60,347 nt of DNA from Bacteroidota bacterium (GCA_013287475.1 JABDDT010000012.1:1-60347), one strand, 5' to 3'. Counted from the stretch's first letter, positions 1-8,632 are shown. Program-made: numbers and translations. The notes: generated from the sequence alone by a model not told the origin.

Positions 1-1
1 C

Positions 2-826
2 GACGGAGCAGGTAAGACATCTATTTTCAGAATACTAACAACAGTTCTTTTGCCGGATAAAGGACAGGCATCGGTTGAAGGACTCGACACGGTTAAAGAC
101 TACCGGGAAATCCGTAACAAAGTGGGTTACATGCCGGGGAAGTTTTGTCTCTACCAGGATCTTACGGTAGCGGAGAATCTGAATTTTTTTGCTACCCTCT
201 TCAAAACCACCATCGAAGAAAACTACGATTTGATCAGAGATATATATGAACAGATCAAACCATTCAGCAACCGGCCGGCCGGTAAATTGTCGGGTGGTAT
301 GAAACAGAAATTAGCACTCTGCTGTGCTCTCATTCATAAGCCCGAAGTTCTTTTTTTAGATGAACCAACAACAGGTGTTGATGTGGTTTCAAGAAAAGAA
401 TTCTGGGAAATGCTGAAACGCCTGAAAGAGCAGCGTATAAGTATTTTGGTTTCCACACCCTATATGGATGAAGCTACTTTGTGTGACCGGATTGCCCTGA
501 TTCAAAATGGAAATATTCTGTCGCTGGAGACTCCGCAAAATATTATCAGCAGCTTTCCTGTTAAACTATATGCGGTTAAATCAAAAGATATATACCGTCT
601 CTTAAAAGACTTCCGTTCGAACCCGGCAGTTGAAAGCTGTTTTGCATTTGGTGAATACCTGCACCTGACCCTCAGGGATGATCATGATGGACTTAAAATT
701 CTCGAAGAGTTGGCAACACAATATCATGCTGAGGAGTTTAAAGCACAAATTATCAAACCACTCATCGAAGACAGTTTCATACGCCTGATGAAGGAGAAAG
801 AAAAAGCAACAACAATTGAAAAATAA
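2..826 (+). CDS. ABC-2 exporter ATPase, first subunit (YbhF N-half-like), 5'-truncated
   Basis: ATP-binding subunit of an ABC-2 type exporter, cut by the window's left edge. The frame is open from base 2, where it reads DGAGKTS (Walker A), so the true start is upstream and the TTG at 50 is internal. Visible in order: Walker A (2-22), a Q-loop region reading YMPGKF in which Gly replaces Gln, a good signature LSGGMKQ (about 287-307), Walker B with Glu (LFLDEPTTGVD) and an H-loop reading STPYMDEA in which Pro replaces His. It overlaps the next ATPase by 11 bases, and the two probably form a heterodimer corresponding to the two halves of E. coli YbhF/RbbA. Loss of the Q-loop Gln and H-loop His predicts that its own nucleotide site is catalytically weak. 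The substrate is unknown. Confidence 0.9.
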   Translation, partial: DGAGKTSIFRILTTVLLPDKGQASVEGLDTVKDYREIRNKVGYMPGKFCLYQDLTVAENLNFFATLFKTTIEENYDLIRDIYEQIKPFSNRPAGKLSGGMKQKLALCCALIHKPEVLFLDEPTTGVDVVSRKEFWEMLKRLKEQRISILVSTPYMDEATLCDRIALIQNGNILSLETPQNIISSFPVKLYAVKSKDIYRLLKDFRSNPAVESCFAFGEYLHLTLRDDHDGLKILEELATQYHAEEFKAQIIKPLIEDSFIRLMKEKEKATTIEK

Positions 827-1571
827 CGTAAACAATAAAGCCATCATTTGCGAAAAACTAACCAAACAATTTGGTGATTTTAAAGCCGTTGACCAAATAT
901 CATTTGATGTGAACCAGGGGGAAATTTTTGGTTTTCTGGGTGCAAACGGTGCAGGAAAAACGACTGCCATGCGTATGCTCTGTGGTCTTTCATTCCCTAC
1001 ATCCGGTAAAGCAAGCGTGGCAGGATTCGATGTCTACAGGCAACAGGAAAAAATTAAAGCCAGCATAGGTTATATGAGCCAGAAATTTTCACTCTATGAA
1101 AACTTAACTGTATCTGAGAATATTGAATTTTATGGCGGGGTATATGGCTTGTCAAGATCAGAGATCAAAACGCGTGGAGAAGAAATGATTTCTAAACTCG
1201 GATTGGGTAATGAAGCCAAAAAACTGGTGGGTGAATTACCATTGGGGTGGAAACAAAAATTGTCTTTTTCTGTAGCCATCTTTCACAAGCCAAAAATAGT
1301 TTTCCTGGATGAGCCAACGGGCGGCGTCGATCCGCTTACAAGACGTCAATTCTGGGATCTCATTTATGAGGCCGCTTCGAATGGAATTACTGTTTTTGTT
1401 ACAACGCACTATATGGATGAAGCAGAGTATTGTAATCGTATTTCTGTCATGGTGGATGGCAGGGTGGAAGCGTTGGATAGTCCTGCCAATCTGAAAAACA
1501 ATTACAATACGCATTCGATGGATGAAGTATTTTATCAACTGGCACGTCGTGCCCGAAGAACCGGAGATTAA
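816..1571 (+). CDS. ABC-2 exporter ATPase, second subunit (YbhF C-half-like)
   Basis: Second ATP-binding subunit of the exporter, 251 residues. The start is TTG at 816, overlapping the previous gene by 11 bases, with a purine-rich AAGGAG about 20 bases upstream; translational coupling is likely. Motifs: Walker A GANGAGKTT near residue 45, Q-loop YMSQKF with Gln present, a degenerate signature ELPLGWKQK in place of LSGGQ, Walker B FLDEPTGGVDP, and an intact H-loop TTHYMDEA. An LPLG-type signature is, from memory, usual for the second half of YbhF/RbbA-type proteins. Combined with the first subunit, one ATP site should be consensus and the other degenerate. It lies directly upstream of two permease genes in the same operon. 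Confidence 0.93.
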   Translation: MKNNVNNKAIICEKLTKQFGDFKAVDQISFDVNQGEIFGFLGANGAGKTTAMRMLCGLSFPTSGKASVAGFDVYRQQEKIKASIGYMSQKFSLYENLTVSENIEFYGGVYGLSRSEIKTRGEEMISKLGLGNEAKKLVGELPLGWKQKLSFSVAIFHKPKIVFLDEPTGGVDPLTRRQFWDLIYEAASNGITVFVTTHYMDEAEYCNRISVMVDGRVEALDSPANLKNNYNTHSMDEVFYQLARRARRTGD

Positions 1572-1573
1572 TT

Positions 1574-2680
1574 ATGAAGCAACTACTCGCTTTTATACGA
1601 AAAGAATTTTATCATGTGTTCAGGGATAAAAGAACGCTCCTCATTTTATTCGGTCTGCCTGTAGTTCAGATCGTACTCTTTGGTTTTGCATTGAGCAGTG
1701 AAGTGAAAAATATTGGAATAACTGTATTGGACAATGCGCATGATAACAATTCCGAACAAATCATCTACAGAATAAAAACAAGTTCTTACTTTCTGCTTAG
1801 AGATCCTGTTTTAAGTTTTCGCGATATAGAAGAAAAGTTCAAAGATGGTAGTATCAAATGTGCCATCATTTTCCCGCCTGATTTTGGCGGAGCACTGAGT
1901 CATTTTGGAAAAGCGCAGGTCCAGATCATCACAGATGGCTCCGATCCCAACACGGCAACTATCCTGGTAAATTATCTTACCGCTATTATTTCAAATTACC
2001 AGCAGCAAATGAAACCTGCACCGCAGTTATCATATCAGATTATTCCCCAGATAAGACAGTTATATAATGTGGAACAAAATGGCTCGCTCAATTTTGTTCC
2101 GGGCGTCATTGCGTTAATATTCATGATTGTATGCACAGCGCTGACCTCCGTATCTGTCGTTAGAGAAAAAGAAATGGGAACCATGGAAATACTATTGGTT
2201 TCTCCTTTGAAACCCATTCTGATACTTATTGCCAAGGCTATTCCTTACCTGGTTCTTTCTATTGTCAATTTTATTGTCATCATGGCATTATCTGCCTACC
2301 TGCTTAATGTACATACCAGGGGCAGCCTTCCATTGATTTTTGGTGAAAGCATTATTTTTATTATCACCTGTTTGTCATTGGGCCTGCTTATATCGAATGT
2401 TACTAATTCCCAGCAGATAGCCATGCTGATTTCTTTGATGGGCATGATGTTGCCAACCATACTGTTCACCGGCTTTATGTTTCCCATCGAAAATATGCCC
2501 TGGATATTTCAGGCCATATCGCATGTTATTCCTTCCAGCTATTATTATATCATCATCAAGGCCGTTATGTTAAAGGGACTTGGATTCAGTTATATCTGGA
2601 AAGAAACCCTGATTTTAACCGGAATGGCTGTATTTCTATTGACGATTGCGCTGAAAAATTTTAAAATCAGACTATCATGA
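1574..2680 (+). CDS. ABC-2 type transporter permease (YbhS-like)
   Basis: Membrane subunit, 368 residues, starting 2 bases after the ATPase stop. An N-terminal amphipathic segment (KEFYHVFRDKRT) precedes a first membrane helix at about 22-40. A large extracytoplasmic domain (about 45-175) follows, then about five hydrophobic helices between 175 and 365. The cytoplasmic VVREKEMGTMEILLVSPL stretch between helices is the hallmark of ABC-2 permeases. The tandem with a second, similar permease matches the YbhS/YbhR arrangement, in which the two form a heterodimeric channel driven by the split ATPase. Such exporters usually work with a HlyD-type adaptor encoded upstream, which would lie outside this window. 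The substrate (drug, lipid or other) cannot be read from sequence. Confidence 0.92.
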   Translation: MKQLLAFIRKEFYHVFRDKRTLLILFGLPVVQIVLFGFALSSEVKNIGITVLDNAHDNNSEQIIYRIKTSSYFLLRDPVLSFRDIEEKFKDGSIKCAIIFPPDFGGALSHFGKAQVQIITDGSDPNTATILVNYLTAIISNYQQQMKPAPQLSYQIIPQIRQLYNVEQNGSLNFVPGVIALIFMIVCTALTSVSVVREKEMGTMEILLVSPLKPILILIAKAIPYLVLSIVNFIVIMALSAYLLNVHTRGSLPLIFGESIIFIITCLSLGLLISNVTNSQQIAMLISLMGMMLPTILFTGFMFPIENMPWIFQAISHVIPSSYYYIIIKAVMLKGLGFSYIWKETLILTGMAVFLLTIALKNFKIRLS

Positions 2681-3801
2681 AAGTCCTGGGTTTTATTTTA
2701 CAAAAAGAGTTCCGGCAAATATTCAGGGACAAGACGATTCTTGCCATCATGTTTGCTTTACCTACTATACAGCTGATCATTTTACCCATCGCCGCGAATT
2801 TTGAAGTAAAAAATGTCAATGTCGCAGTTGTAGATTATGATCGCAGCAGTTATTCACAAAAATTAATCAACAAAATTGCTTCTTCCGGTTATTTCCGAAT
2901 GGTTGGCAATACCATTTCATACCACGACGCATTGAAGCTGATTGAAAAAAACGATGCGGACATCATGCTCGAAATTCCACAGGGATTTGAACGTAACCTG
3001 GTACGCGAAGGCAGGCAGCAACTCAATATGTCGGTGGATGCCATTAACGGAACAAAATCCTCCATAGGCAGCGGCTATCTGACGGCTGTTCTGGCGGATT
3101 TCAACAAAGAATTGGATGTGAATGTCAAATCGGTTAACAGCAGCGCATTTACACAATCTCTCCGCATTGATATTACTTATACTGACTGGTTCAATCCCCG
3201 CAGGGAATACAAATACTATATGGTACCCGGAATATTGGTATTACTTCTTACACTAATCGGCGGGTTTATTACGGCACTGAATATTGTCAGGGAAAAAGAA
3301 ATCGGAACCATAGAACAAATAAATGTTACCCCCATAAAGAAATGGGAATTTATCCTGGGAAAGCTGATCCCTTTCTGGATCGTGGGTATCATTGTTTTTA
3401 CAGTCGGCCTAATCGTCATGTATGTTGTTTATGGTATTTTTCCCAAAGGAAGTATTGCTGTACTTTATCTTTTTGCTGCCGTTTACCTGGTGGCGCTTTT
3501 GGGATTTGGTTTATTGATCTCTACCATCAGCAATAGCCAGTTACAGGCCATGTTCGTCGCTTTTTTCTTCATGATGATCTTCATGCTGATGAGTGGATTT
3601 TTCACGAGTATCGACAGTATGCCCGACTGGGCGAGGAAATTTTCTTACCTCACACCTGTTACTCATTTTATCGCGGTGGTCAGGTTGATCGTCTTAAAAG
3701 GAAGCGGCTTCTGGCAGGTCAAAACTGAATTGCTATACCTGTCGGGCTTTGCTTTGCTGCTGAACGGCTGTGCGATTTTAAATTACAGAAAAACCAGTTG
3801 A
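2677..3801 (+). CDS. ABC-2 type transporter permease (YbhR-like)
   Basis: Second membrane subunit, 374 residues. Its ATG overlaps the stop of the preceding permease (ATGA overlap), so the two are translationally coupled. It has the same plan as its neighbour: an N-terminal KEFRQIFRDKT segment, a helix near 20-40, an extracytoplasmic domain to about 180, and then a cluster of helices carrying IVREKEIGTIEQINVTPI. It is the last gene of the exporter operon. The next gene, a GH18 protein, is convergent and ends 9 bases away. No terminator hairpin is obvious between the two stop codons. Confidence 0.92.
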   Translation: MKVLGFILQKEFRQIFRDKTILAIMFALPTIQLIILPIAANFEVKNVNVAVVDYDRSSYSQKLINKIASSGYFRMVGNTISYHDALKLIEKNDADIMLEIPQGFERNLVREGRQQLNMSVDAINGTKSSIGSGYLTAVLADFNKELDVNVKSVNSSAFTQSLRIDITYTDWFNPRREYKYYMVPGILVLLLTLIGGFITALNIVREKEIGTIEQINVTPIKKWEFILGKLIPFWIVGIIVFTVGLIVMYVVYGIFPKGSIAVLYLFAAVYLVALLGFGLLISTISNSQLQAMFVAFFFMMIFMLMSGFFTSIDSMPDWARKFSYLTPVTHFIAVVRLIVLKGSGFWQVKTELLYLSGFALLLNGCAILNYRKTS

Positions 3802-3809
3802 GTAGAAAT

Positions 3810-4904
3810 CTATTTCGTTTTATACATTTGTTTCAGGAGCGCATCCGTTAAACCGTTTCGTGGATTGTCCAACCGCAATTCCCAGAAAAATATTCCATTC
3901 AGTTTTTTCTCTGAAGCGTATGCCGCCTTCTCCGCAACAGAGCGCCCATCGTCATAAGTTAAGTATAAACCTGTTTTAGCATTATACCTGTAAGGAGCTT
4001 TCGCCTCAGCATCCCAATAGCTGAGATAACCCTCCTGCTCAGAATAATTTAAACGAAGTTCTTTCATTGGAACAAATTTCTGAAAATCGGCGGGCTGATT
4101 TAATCCTGTATCGGATGCATTTCTTAGTTTATAAAGCCTCGCATAATAAGCCACACCAATCGCAATTTTTTGATTCGGAATTCCCAGGGAATCCAGGTAA
4201 CGGACCGCATGATCAGCTGAAGATATCTGCCAGGTGGTGGAATATAATGAACTGTGATGGCCGGAGTAATGCATATGACTGCCGATCAGGTCGTAGGTCA
4301 TCAGATCAAAGCGATCCACATATGGCAAAAGAGAAGTGTACGAAACGGAACCTTCCAGGTAAGGAGAAAATCCCGCGCACAATAAAGTAATTTGTTTTTT
4401 AGAACCCAGGGTCTTTCTCAATTGTGAAATTAAATTCGTCAGGTTTTCTTTATCCTCCATTGAATACGGATGTCCGGGAAAAGCCGGCAGAGAAGGAAAT
4501 TCCCAGTCCATATCGATACCGTCTGCCTGAAAATAATCCAGGGCTTCTTTAACAGACTGACAAAATTCGGTGCGCCCCTTTTCTGTAGAGAATACGGTGG
4601 AGCAGGTTTTGCATCCGCCCCATCCACCCAGTGACAAAATTATTTTCAGGGATGAATTTCTTTTCTTCAATGAAACAAGCGTGCGGATGGTGGAACTATC
4701 ATTCCGGTTGCCGATGGTTAACCTGTTTCCTTTAAGATGACAAAAGCTGAATATAACTTCAGAAAGTCTTTCAATGGAGTATTCAGGTATTTGCCTTGCG
4801 TTCCCCGCATAATATCCAATTAACTGCTGACCATTTGTATGGTATGAAATAAGGAACAACATGAAAAGCACTAAGCATATTCTCAAACAAATCCTGTTAA
4901 CCAT
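3810..4904 (-). CDS. Secreted glycoside hydrolase family 18 (chitinase-like)
   Basis: 364-residue GH18 TIM-barrel enzyme that should hydrolyse beta-1,4-GlcNAc polymers or related glycans. The N-terminus is a signal peptide (hydrophobic 6-21, cleavage probably after NG near 25). The catalytic signature DGIDMDWEF has Asp128, Asp131, Asp133 and the acid Glu135, and the upstream SLGGWGG (91-97) is the second conserved GH18 strand. A C-terminal GIFFWELRLDN stretch is the last barrel strand. There is no separate chitin-binding module, so it may act on short oligomers or in the periplasm. It is convergent with the exporter operon and has no operon partner. Confidence 0.9.
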   Translation of the reverse strand: MVNRICLRICLVLFMLFLISYHTNGQQLIGYYAGNARQIPEYSIERLSEVIFSFCHLKGNRLTIGNRNDSSTIRTLVSLKKRNSSLKIILSLGGWGGCKTCSTVFSTEKGRTEFCQSVKEALDYFQADGIDMDWEFPSLPAFPGHPYSMEDKENLTNLISQLRKTLGSKKQITLLCAGFSPYLEGSVSYTSLLPYVDRFDLMTYDLIGSHMHYSGHHSSLYSTTWQISSADHAVRYLDSLGIPNQKIAIGVAYYARLYKLRNASDTGLNQPADFQKFVPMKELRLNYSEQEGYLSYWDAEAKAPYRYNAKTGLYLTYDDGRSVAEKAAYASEKKLNGIFFWELRLDNPRNGLTDALLKQMYKTK

Positions 4905-5024
4905 ATGCCAATTTATTTTGTCCTTTCTGTTAAATTAAATCAAATAGGGAAAAGTTTAGTTTATTCAGATGGAAGGGGGTATGGAATTTGGCACTATACA
5001 CTATAACATTTAAAAATAACGATC

Positions 5025-5207
5025 ATGCTGGCGAAACTGTGGAACCTGGATTCTTTAAAGAATCTGAATATTGATTTTAAGGAATTGAACATTGCAGAGC
5101 GAACCCAAAAACCTCCCTGCGAAGAACTGATCGAACAATTAAACAGGATAGCTTCCAAACCGCCTTTCTGCTATACGAGGAAATACAAGGACCGTTTGCC
5201 CCGCTAA
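5025..5207 (+). CDS. Small hypothetical protein
   Basis: 60-residue reading frame beginning with ATG, basic at its C-terminus and without membrane segments or recognisable motifs. It runs towards the GH13 gene on the other strand and overlaps its stop by 4 bases. It sits in the 300-base gap between two divergently placed carbohydrate genes. No relative is recognised and no strong ribosome site is visible. It could be a real small gene or chance. Confidence 0.35.
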   Translation: MLAKLWNLDSLKNLNIDFKELNIAERTQKPPCEELIEQLNRIASKPPFCYTRKYKDRLPR

Positions 5208-6799
5208 CTGAGGTCAACAATCAATGCCTGATATGGCAACATCTCCAGATTTTTTTCATTTATCCTGACATCCGAATAATTATTGATTAAAACCTTTATC
5301 GGATTCACCAGGAGCGGCTGCATTATATAAGATACCCGTTGATCACTGAAGTTCAGGAGAATAAGCAGTCGCGCTTTTTCATCTGAACGAATAAACCCGT
5401 ACAGGGCATCTTCCGTATTAAGCTGGATGTAATTTCCATATACCAATGTTTTACAGGAGTGCCTGAACAGGGCAAGCTTTTTAAAATAATGCAATATCGA
5501 ATCTGGATCCCGCATGGAGGCTTCCTGGTTGATAAAAACACAATTTGGATCCATGCTGATCCAGGGTTCAGCTGAGGAGAATCCGCATCCATCATCTCCC
5601 GTCCATGGAAAAGGAGTACGGCTGTCGTCCCCCACCCACGGGGCAGCGCTGATATTCGTCATGCCCAATTCATCTCCATTATAAATGAATGGTGTAGCCC
5701 GCATAGAGAGTAAAAAAGTCAGCAGCAATTTTGCTGAAGATTTCCTGTATTCCGGTGACTCATTTCCCCACCGGCTGACCATCCTGGGTTGGTCATGATT
5801 GCCCAGATAGATGGTTCCCCATCCTATATTCAAAAACACATCATTCCATCTACTGAATATGTTTTTAAAAATGCGCATATCATATGTATGCGGAATCACA
5901 TTCCTGAATTCACCGGAAACATAACCCATGCCGATGCCTTCGAATTGTGTAAAAACATCCAGTTCTGCTCTTTGCGGATCCACAAAGGATAACGCATGTT
6001 CTGCCAGAATACCGGGAGCCTCGCCAATGATTACGGCGTTAAAATGATCGAATACTTCAACCCGCATTTCATTTAAAAATTCATGTAACCTGGGACCCTG
6101 CGCATAATAGTGCGACCATTCACCCTGATATTTATGCTCTATTATTTTTTTCGTGATTTTCGGAAAATGAATATCCTTGGATATAAAGCTGATGTCATGC
6201 AACCGGAATCCATCTACGCCTTTTTGTAACCAAAACCTGAATATGTTATGTATTTCTTTACGTACTGCCGGATTTTCCCAGTTCAGGTCCGGCTGCGCAG
6301 GAGAAAAATAATGGAGATACCAGGAATTCGTCTGCAGATTATAAGTCCAGCCTTTCCCAGGATTGTCAAAAAAACTTTCCCGCTCTGGCGGCTCGCCATC
6401 TTCCTCGGGCCACCAGAGATAGTACCGGTAATAAATATTTTCACGCGATTTTTTTGCTTCCTGAAACCAGTAGTGTTCGTTGCTCGTGTGGTTCACCACT
6501 ATATCAAGAATAAGTTTGACGCCTTGTTCGTGAAGTGCCTGCAGTAAATCGTCAAAGTCTTCCTGCTTGCCATATTCTGTATGGATGGTGTAATAATCAC
6601 TGGTATCATATCCATTATTTTCATTGGGCGAATCAAAAATGGGGTTCAGGCAAATCGCATCAATACGAAGCCAGCTGAGGTAATCTATTTTTGTAAGAAT
6701 ACCGTTCAGATCTCCGATGCCATCCCCATTGCTATCTTTAAAGCTCCTGGCATAAATCTGATAGACAATCGCTTCTTTCCACCATTTCTCGGACGTCAT
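5204..6799 (-). CDS. GH13 alpha-glucosidase-like protein with His at the nucleophile position
   Basis: 531-residue alpha-amylase-family (GH13) protein closest in plan to oligo-1,6-glucosidases: no signal peptide, the QPDLN box (169-173), LILDIVVNHTS (region I, Asp99/His104), IIGEAPG (acid/base Glu260) and GNHDQPR (His335/Asp336). Region II normally reads GFRLDVxxFI, with the Asp as catalytic nucleophile. Here it reads GFRLHDISFI, with Arg199 kept but His201 in the nucleophile position; the codon is CAT at 6197-6199 on the complementary strand. One base change would give Asp. Either this is a non-hydrolytic or altered GH13 homologue, or a recent mutation or base error. It is preceded 24 bases upstream by a relic of an amidohydrolase gene on the same strand. 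Confidence 0.88.
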   Translation of the reverse strand: MTSEKWWKEAIVYQIYARSFKDSNGDGIGDLNGILTKIDYLSWLRIDAICLNPIFDSPNENNGYDTSDYYTIHTEYGKQEDFDDLLQALHEQGVKLILDIVVNHTSNEHYWFQEAKKSRENIYYRYYLWWPEEDGEPPERESFFDNPGKGWTYNLQTNSWYLHYFSPAQPDLNWENPAVRKEIHNIFRFWLQKGVDGFRLHDISFISKDIHFPKITKKIIEHKYQGEWSHYYAQGPRLHEFLNEMRVEVFDHFNAVIIGEAPGILAEHALSFVDPQRAELDVFTQFEGIGMGYVSGEFRNVIPHTYDMRIFKNIFSRWNDVFLNIGWGTIYLGNHDQPRMVSRWGNESPEYRKSSAKLLLTFLLSMRATPFIYNGDELGMTNISAAPWVGDDSRTPFPWTGDDGCGFSSAEPWISMDPNCVFINQEASMRDPDSILHYFKKLALFRHSCKTLVYGNYIQLNTEDALYGFIRSDEKARLLILLNFSDQRVSYIMQPLLVNPIKVLINNYSDVRINEKNLEMLPYQALIVDLS

Positions 6800-6823
6800 G
6801 ATCTATTCGATTAAAATCTCATA

Positions 6824-6940
6824 TCATTTTAAAAGGTTAGCGGCATTCACATGCGCAATCTTTTCGATCTGATCCAAACGAAACGGTATTCCGCCTCGGG
6901 ACAGAAAACTCAGATGTTCTTCTAATGCTACAATGCGCAT
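6824..6940 (-). pseudogene. Internally deleted amidohydrolase relic (38 codons)
   Basis: A 38-codon frame with ATG and stop. It begins MRIVALEEH, the typical N-terminus of amidohydrolase-2 proteins (gamma-resorcylate or ACMS decarboxylase type). It ends IEKIAHVNAANLLK, which resembles the typical C-terminal helix of the same family (usually IxHxNAxRLL). About 250-300 residues between the two ends are missing, and the join is in frame. It therefore looks like the scar of a single large internal deletion, not random decay. It is on the same strand as the GH13 gene, 24 bases upstream. A small functional peptide is possible but unlikely. Family assignment rests on remembered terminal motifs. Confidence 0.6.
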
Positions 6941-7053
6941 ATGATTTAAATTGATTCACTGATTACGTGTTGCAATTTCCCTGCCTACGATACAAGGGGG
7001 GCTGGCATACCAATTGCAAATCGAAACTATTATTCACCATTAAAATTTATTCA

Positions 7054-7497
7054 ATGCCAGACAAATCAACGATTGATAAAGCGATGGAAGATAAAAAAGA
7101 GGGTAAATCCGCCAGTACGCAGGCCGGCGAATTCGTGCATGATGAAATAGAAAAGATCCGAAAAGGTGAACACGGTGCCAGGTCTGCCAAACAGGCCATT
7201 GCCATCGGACTATCTGAAGCACGCAGGGCCGGTGTAAAACTCGCTCCTCCTAAAAAAGGAACAGTGACTGAGAAAACGCGTATGAATGCAAAACGTGAAT
7301 CCGAAAAAGGACTAAGACATGAGCCCATATCAAGGACGAGGTCAAGAGCCAGATTGAAGGCCCTGAAAAGAGAACCTACTTCAACCGTCTCGAAATCGGC
7401 TCTTTCGCGCCAGACAAAATCAGCAGCCAAAAAAAGAACCGCGGCCAGCCGTTCCGTCTCAGCAAGAAAAGCGGCAAAGACGAAAAGAGATATGTAG
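7054..7497 (+). CDS. DUF6496-type basic protein
   Basis: 147-residue, lysine/arginine/alanine-rich protein. The ATG at 7054 is preferred because the frame upstream of it (back to a TTG at 6967) reads as unrelated low-quality sequence. The core TQAGEFVHDEIEKIRKGEHG followed by ARSAKQAIAIGLSEARRAGV is the recognisable DUF6496 pattern of short soluble proteins. The C-terminal third is a KRTAASRSVSARKAAKT-like basic tail suggestive of nucleic-acid binding. The function of the family is unknown. It is convergent with the CHAD gene. Confidence 0.75.
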   Translation: MPDKSTIDKAMEDKKEGKSASTQAGEFVHDEIEKIRKGEHGARSAKQAIAIGLSEARRAGVKLAPPKKGTVTEKTRMNAKRESEKGLRHEPISRTRSRARLKALKREPTSTVSKSALSRQTKSAAKKRTAASRSVSARKAAKTKRDM

Positions 7498-7533
7498 CCC
7501 TTGTTTCGGTGACTGAAGAGCACAATAATTATT

Positions 7534-8388
7534 TCAGTTGAACATCCCTATAGCGGAATTCAAATTATCCGGTGAATGATCCTTTAGATCGAGGGCGATT
7601 TGCCGGATAGCGGGCATCATTGGCTCAAGCTTCTCCATCATATGCTTGATATCGTTCTGCCATTGCTGTTTAATTTTTATCAAGGCCTTTTCTTCAGAAG
7701 CATGTATGATGTTGTGTTTCTTTTCCACCCAGGAGACGAAATAATCCGTGTCGTGCAGTGATCCTATGGAAGACTCTACATTTTTAATGAACCTTCTATT
7801 TGTCTTCAATAGGACCCGAACCGGTTTTACCCCTTTCTTACAGAGGGGTGTAACATATAAAATGGATTTAAGTATTTTTCTCAGCTGATGCAGGGAACGG
7901 ATATCAGCCATGATGTCCTGTGCTAACAGATCCAGGATGGATGAAGCACGGGATGCTAAAAACTGTTGCCAGGTATGGGAAGATAATTTAGCGTCCGCAT
8001 GTTTTGCAAATTCTTTTATTGTTAATGGATGGTATGACTTGTGTCTCTTGCGCAGTTGCTTAGTGCTTTTCTTTTTATACAAATTAAGCTCTTGTAAAAG
8101 CCGGGTCGGTTTGCGGAGACTTTTATTTTTTGTGATCAACTGAATGGCTCCTGACTCCAGTTCGAACTTTCGCAGTTTACCAGCTTTGTTAAAAAGCTTC
8201 TCAAGGCGATCCGGTATTGCTGAACGGGCACTGAAATTATGCTGAACCGCCATGAGTTCTGTAAAGGCTTCGAGATGTTTTACTTCGAGACGTAACTGAT
8301 GAATGCTTTTAAGGGAGGGTTTCTTTTTGGATCTAAGGAACCCGTTAATTTTTACCAGCCGTTTCTTTATGTTATTCTTCATTCTCAT
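7534..8388 (-). CDS. CHAD domain protein
   Basis: About 284 residues if started at the ATG at 8388 (or 8382); a longer frame to 8472 adds an atypical Cys/Arg-rich stretch. The protein is helical and strongly basic, with the repeated His-containing patterns of CHAD domains: IHQLRLEVKHLEAF near the start, and LHQLRKILKSILYV plus GSLHDTDYFVSWV later. CHAD domains bind inorganic polyphosphate through these basic helices, and the proteins are associated with polyphosphate granules. No polyphosphate kinase or CYTH gene is nearby. The gene is isolated, with a TPP riboswitch on the opposite strand upstream of it. Confidence 0.85.
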   Translation of the reverse strand: MRMKNNIKKRLVKINGFLRSKKKPSLKSIHQLRLEVKHLEAFTELMAVQHNFSARSAIPDRLEKLFNKAGKLRKFELESGAIQLITKNKSLRKPTRLLQELNLYKKKSTKQLRKRHKSYHPLTIKEFAKHADAKLSSHTWQQFLASRASSILDLLAQDIMADIRSLHQLRKILKSILYVTPLCKKGVKPVRVLLKTNRRFIKNVESSIGSLHDTDYFVSWVEKKHNIIHASEEKALIKIKQQWQNDIKHMMEKLEPMMPAIRQIALDLKDHSPDNLNSAIGMFN

Positions 8389-8483
8389 TGATGTGTCGAT
8401 CTGAGAGGTTGACGCTATTTTCAGGCCTGTGAATCTACACCCCCTCAGCCGAAAACGGCAGGAAAATATCATTTCTTTTATCT

Positions 8484-8514
8484 ATGCCTGCCCGCCGGCA
8501 GACTGGCCTGGCAT
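8484..8514. repeat. GC-rich imperfect inverted repeat
   Basis: An imperfect palindrome with outer arms ATGCC and GGCAT and a GC-rich interior (CCCGCCGGCAG), in an otherwise AT-rich gap upstream of the CHAD gene. It resembles the short intergenic palindromes scattered in many Bacteroidota genomes. No gene association is clear. Confidence 0.4.
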
Positions 8515-8538
8515 GATTTTTTAAGCAGTTATTTCGGA

Positions 8539-8628
8539 AGTTTCTGAAAGGAGGTGGTCTGTAAAATGGCCTGAGATTAAACTCCCATGACCTGATCTGG
8601 ATAATGCCAGCGAAGGGAGAAGGAAACT
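8539..8628 (+). promoter_or_regulatory. TPP (THI-box) riboswitch, orphan
   Basis: Matches the thiamine pyrophosphate aptamer over its length. P1 arms are AGTTTC (8539-8544) and GAAACT (8623-8628). P2 GGAG pairs with CTCC. The conserved CTGAGA loop lies at 8571-8576, followed by ACCTGATCTGG, ATAATGCCAG and CGAAGGGA (8590-8618) for the pyrophosphate-sensing half. An intrinsic terminator follows 4 bases later, so control should be by transcription termination. What is missing is a target. No plus-strand thiamine gene follows; the next plus-strand frame starts at 10781 and the region between is covered by minus-strand genes. Confidence 0.88.
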
Positions 8629-8632
8629 ACAG

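Noticed and set aside
602-970. 122-codon minus-strand frame across the ATPase junction
   Set aside because: Shadow of two clear overlapping ATPase genes; no family features.
4980-5005. TGGCACTATACACTAT before the small ORF at 5025, resembling a -24 box
   Set aside because: No GC at the -12 position; fails the spacing rule.
7047-7523. 158-codon minus-strand frame opposite the DUF6496 gene
   Set aside because: Mirror of a Lys/Ala-rich gene; the plus-strand product has the recognised pattern.
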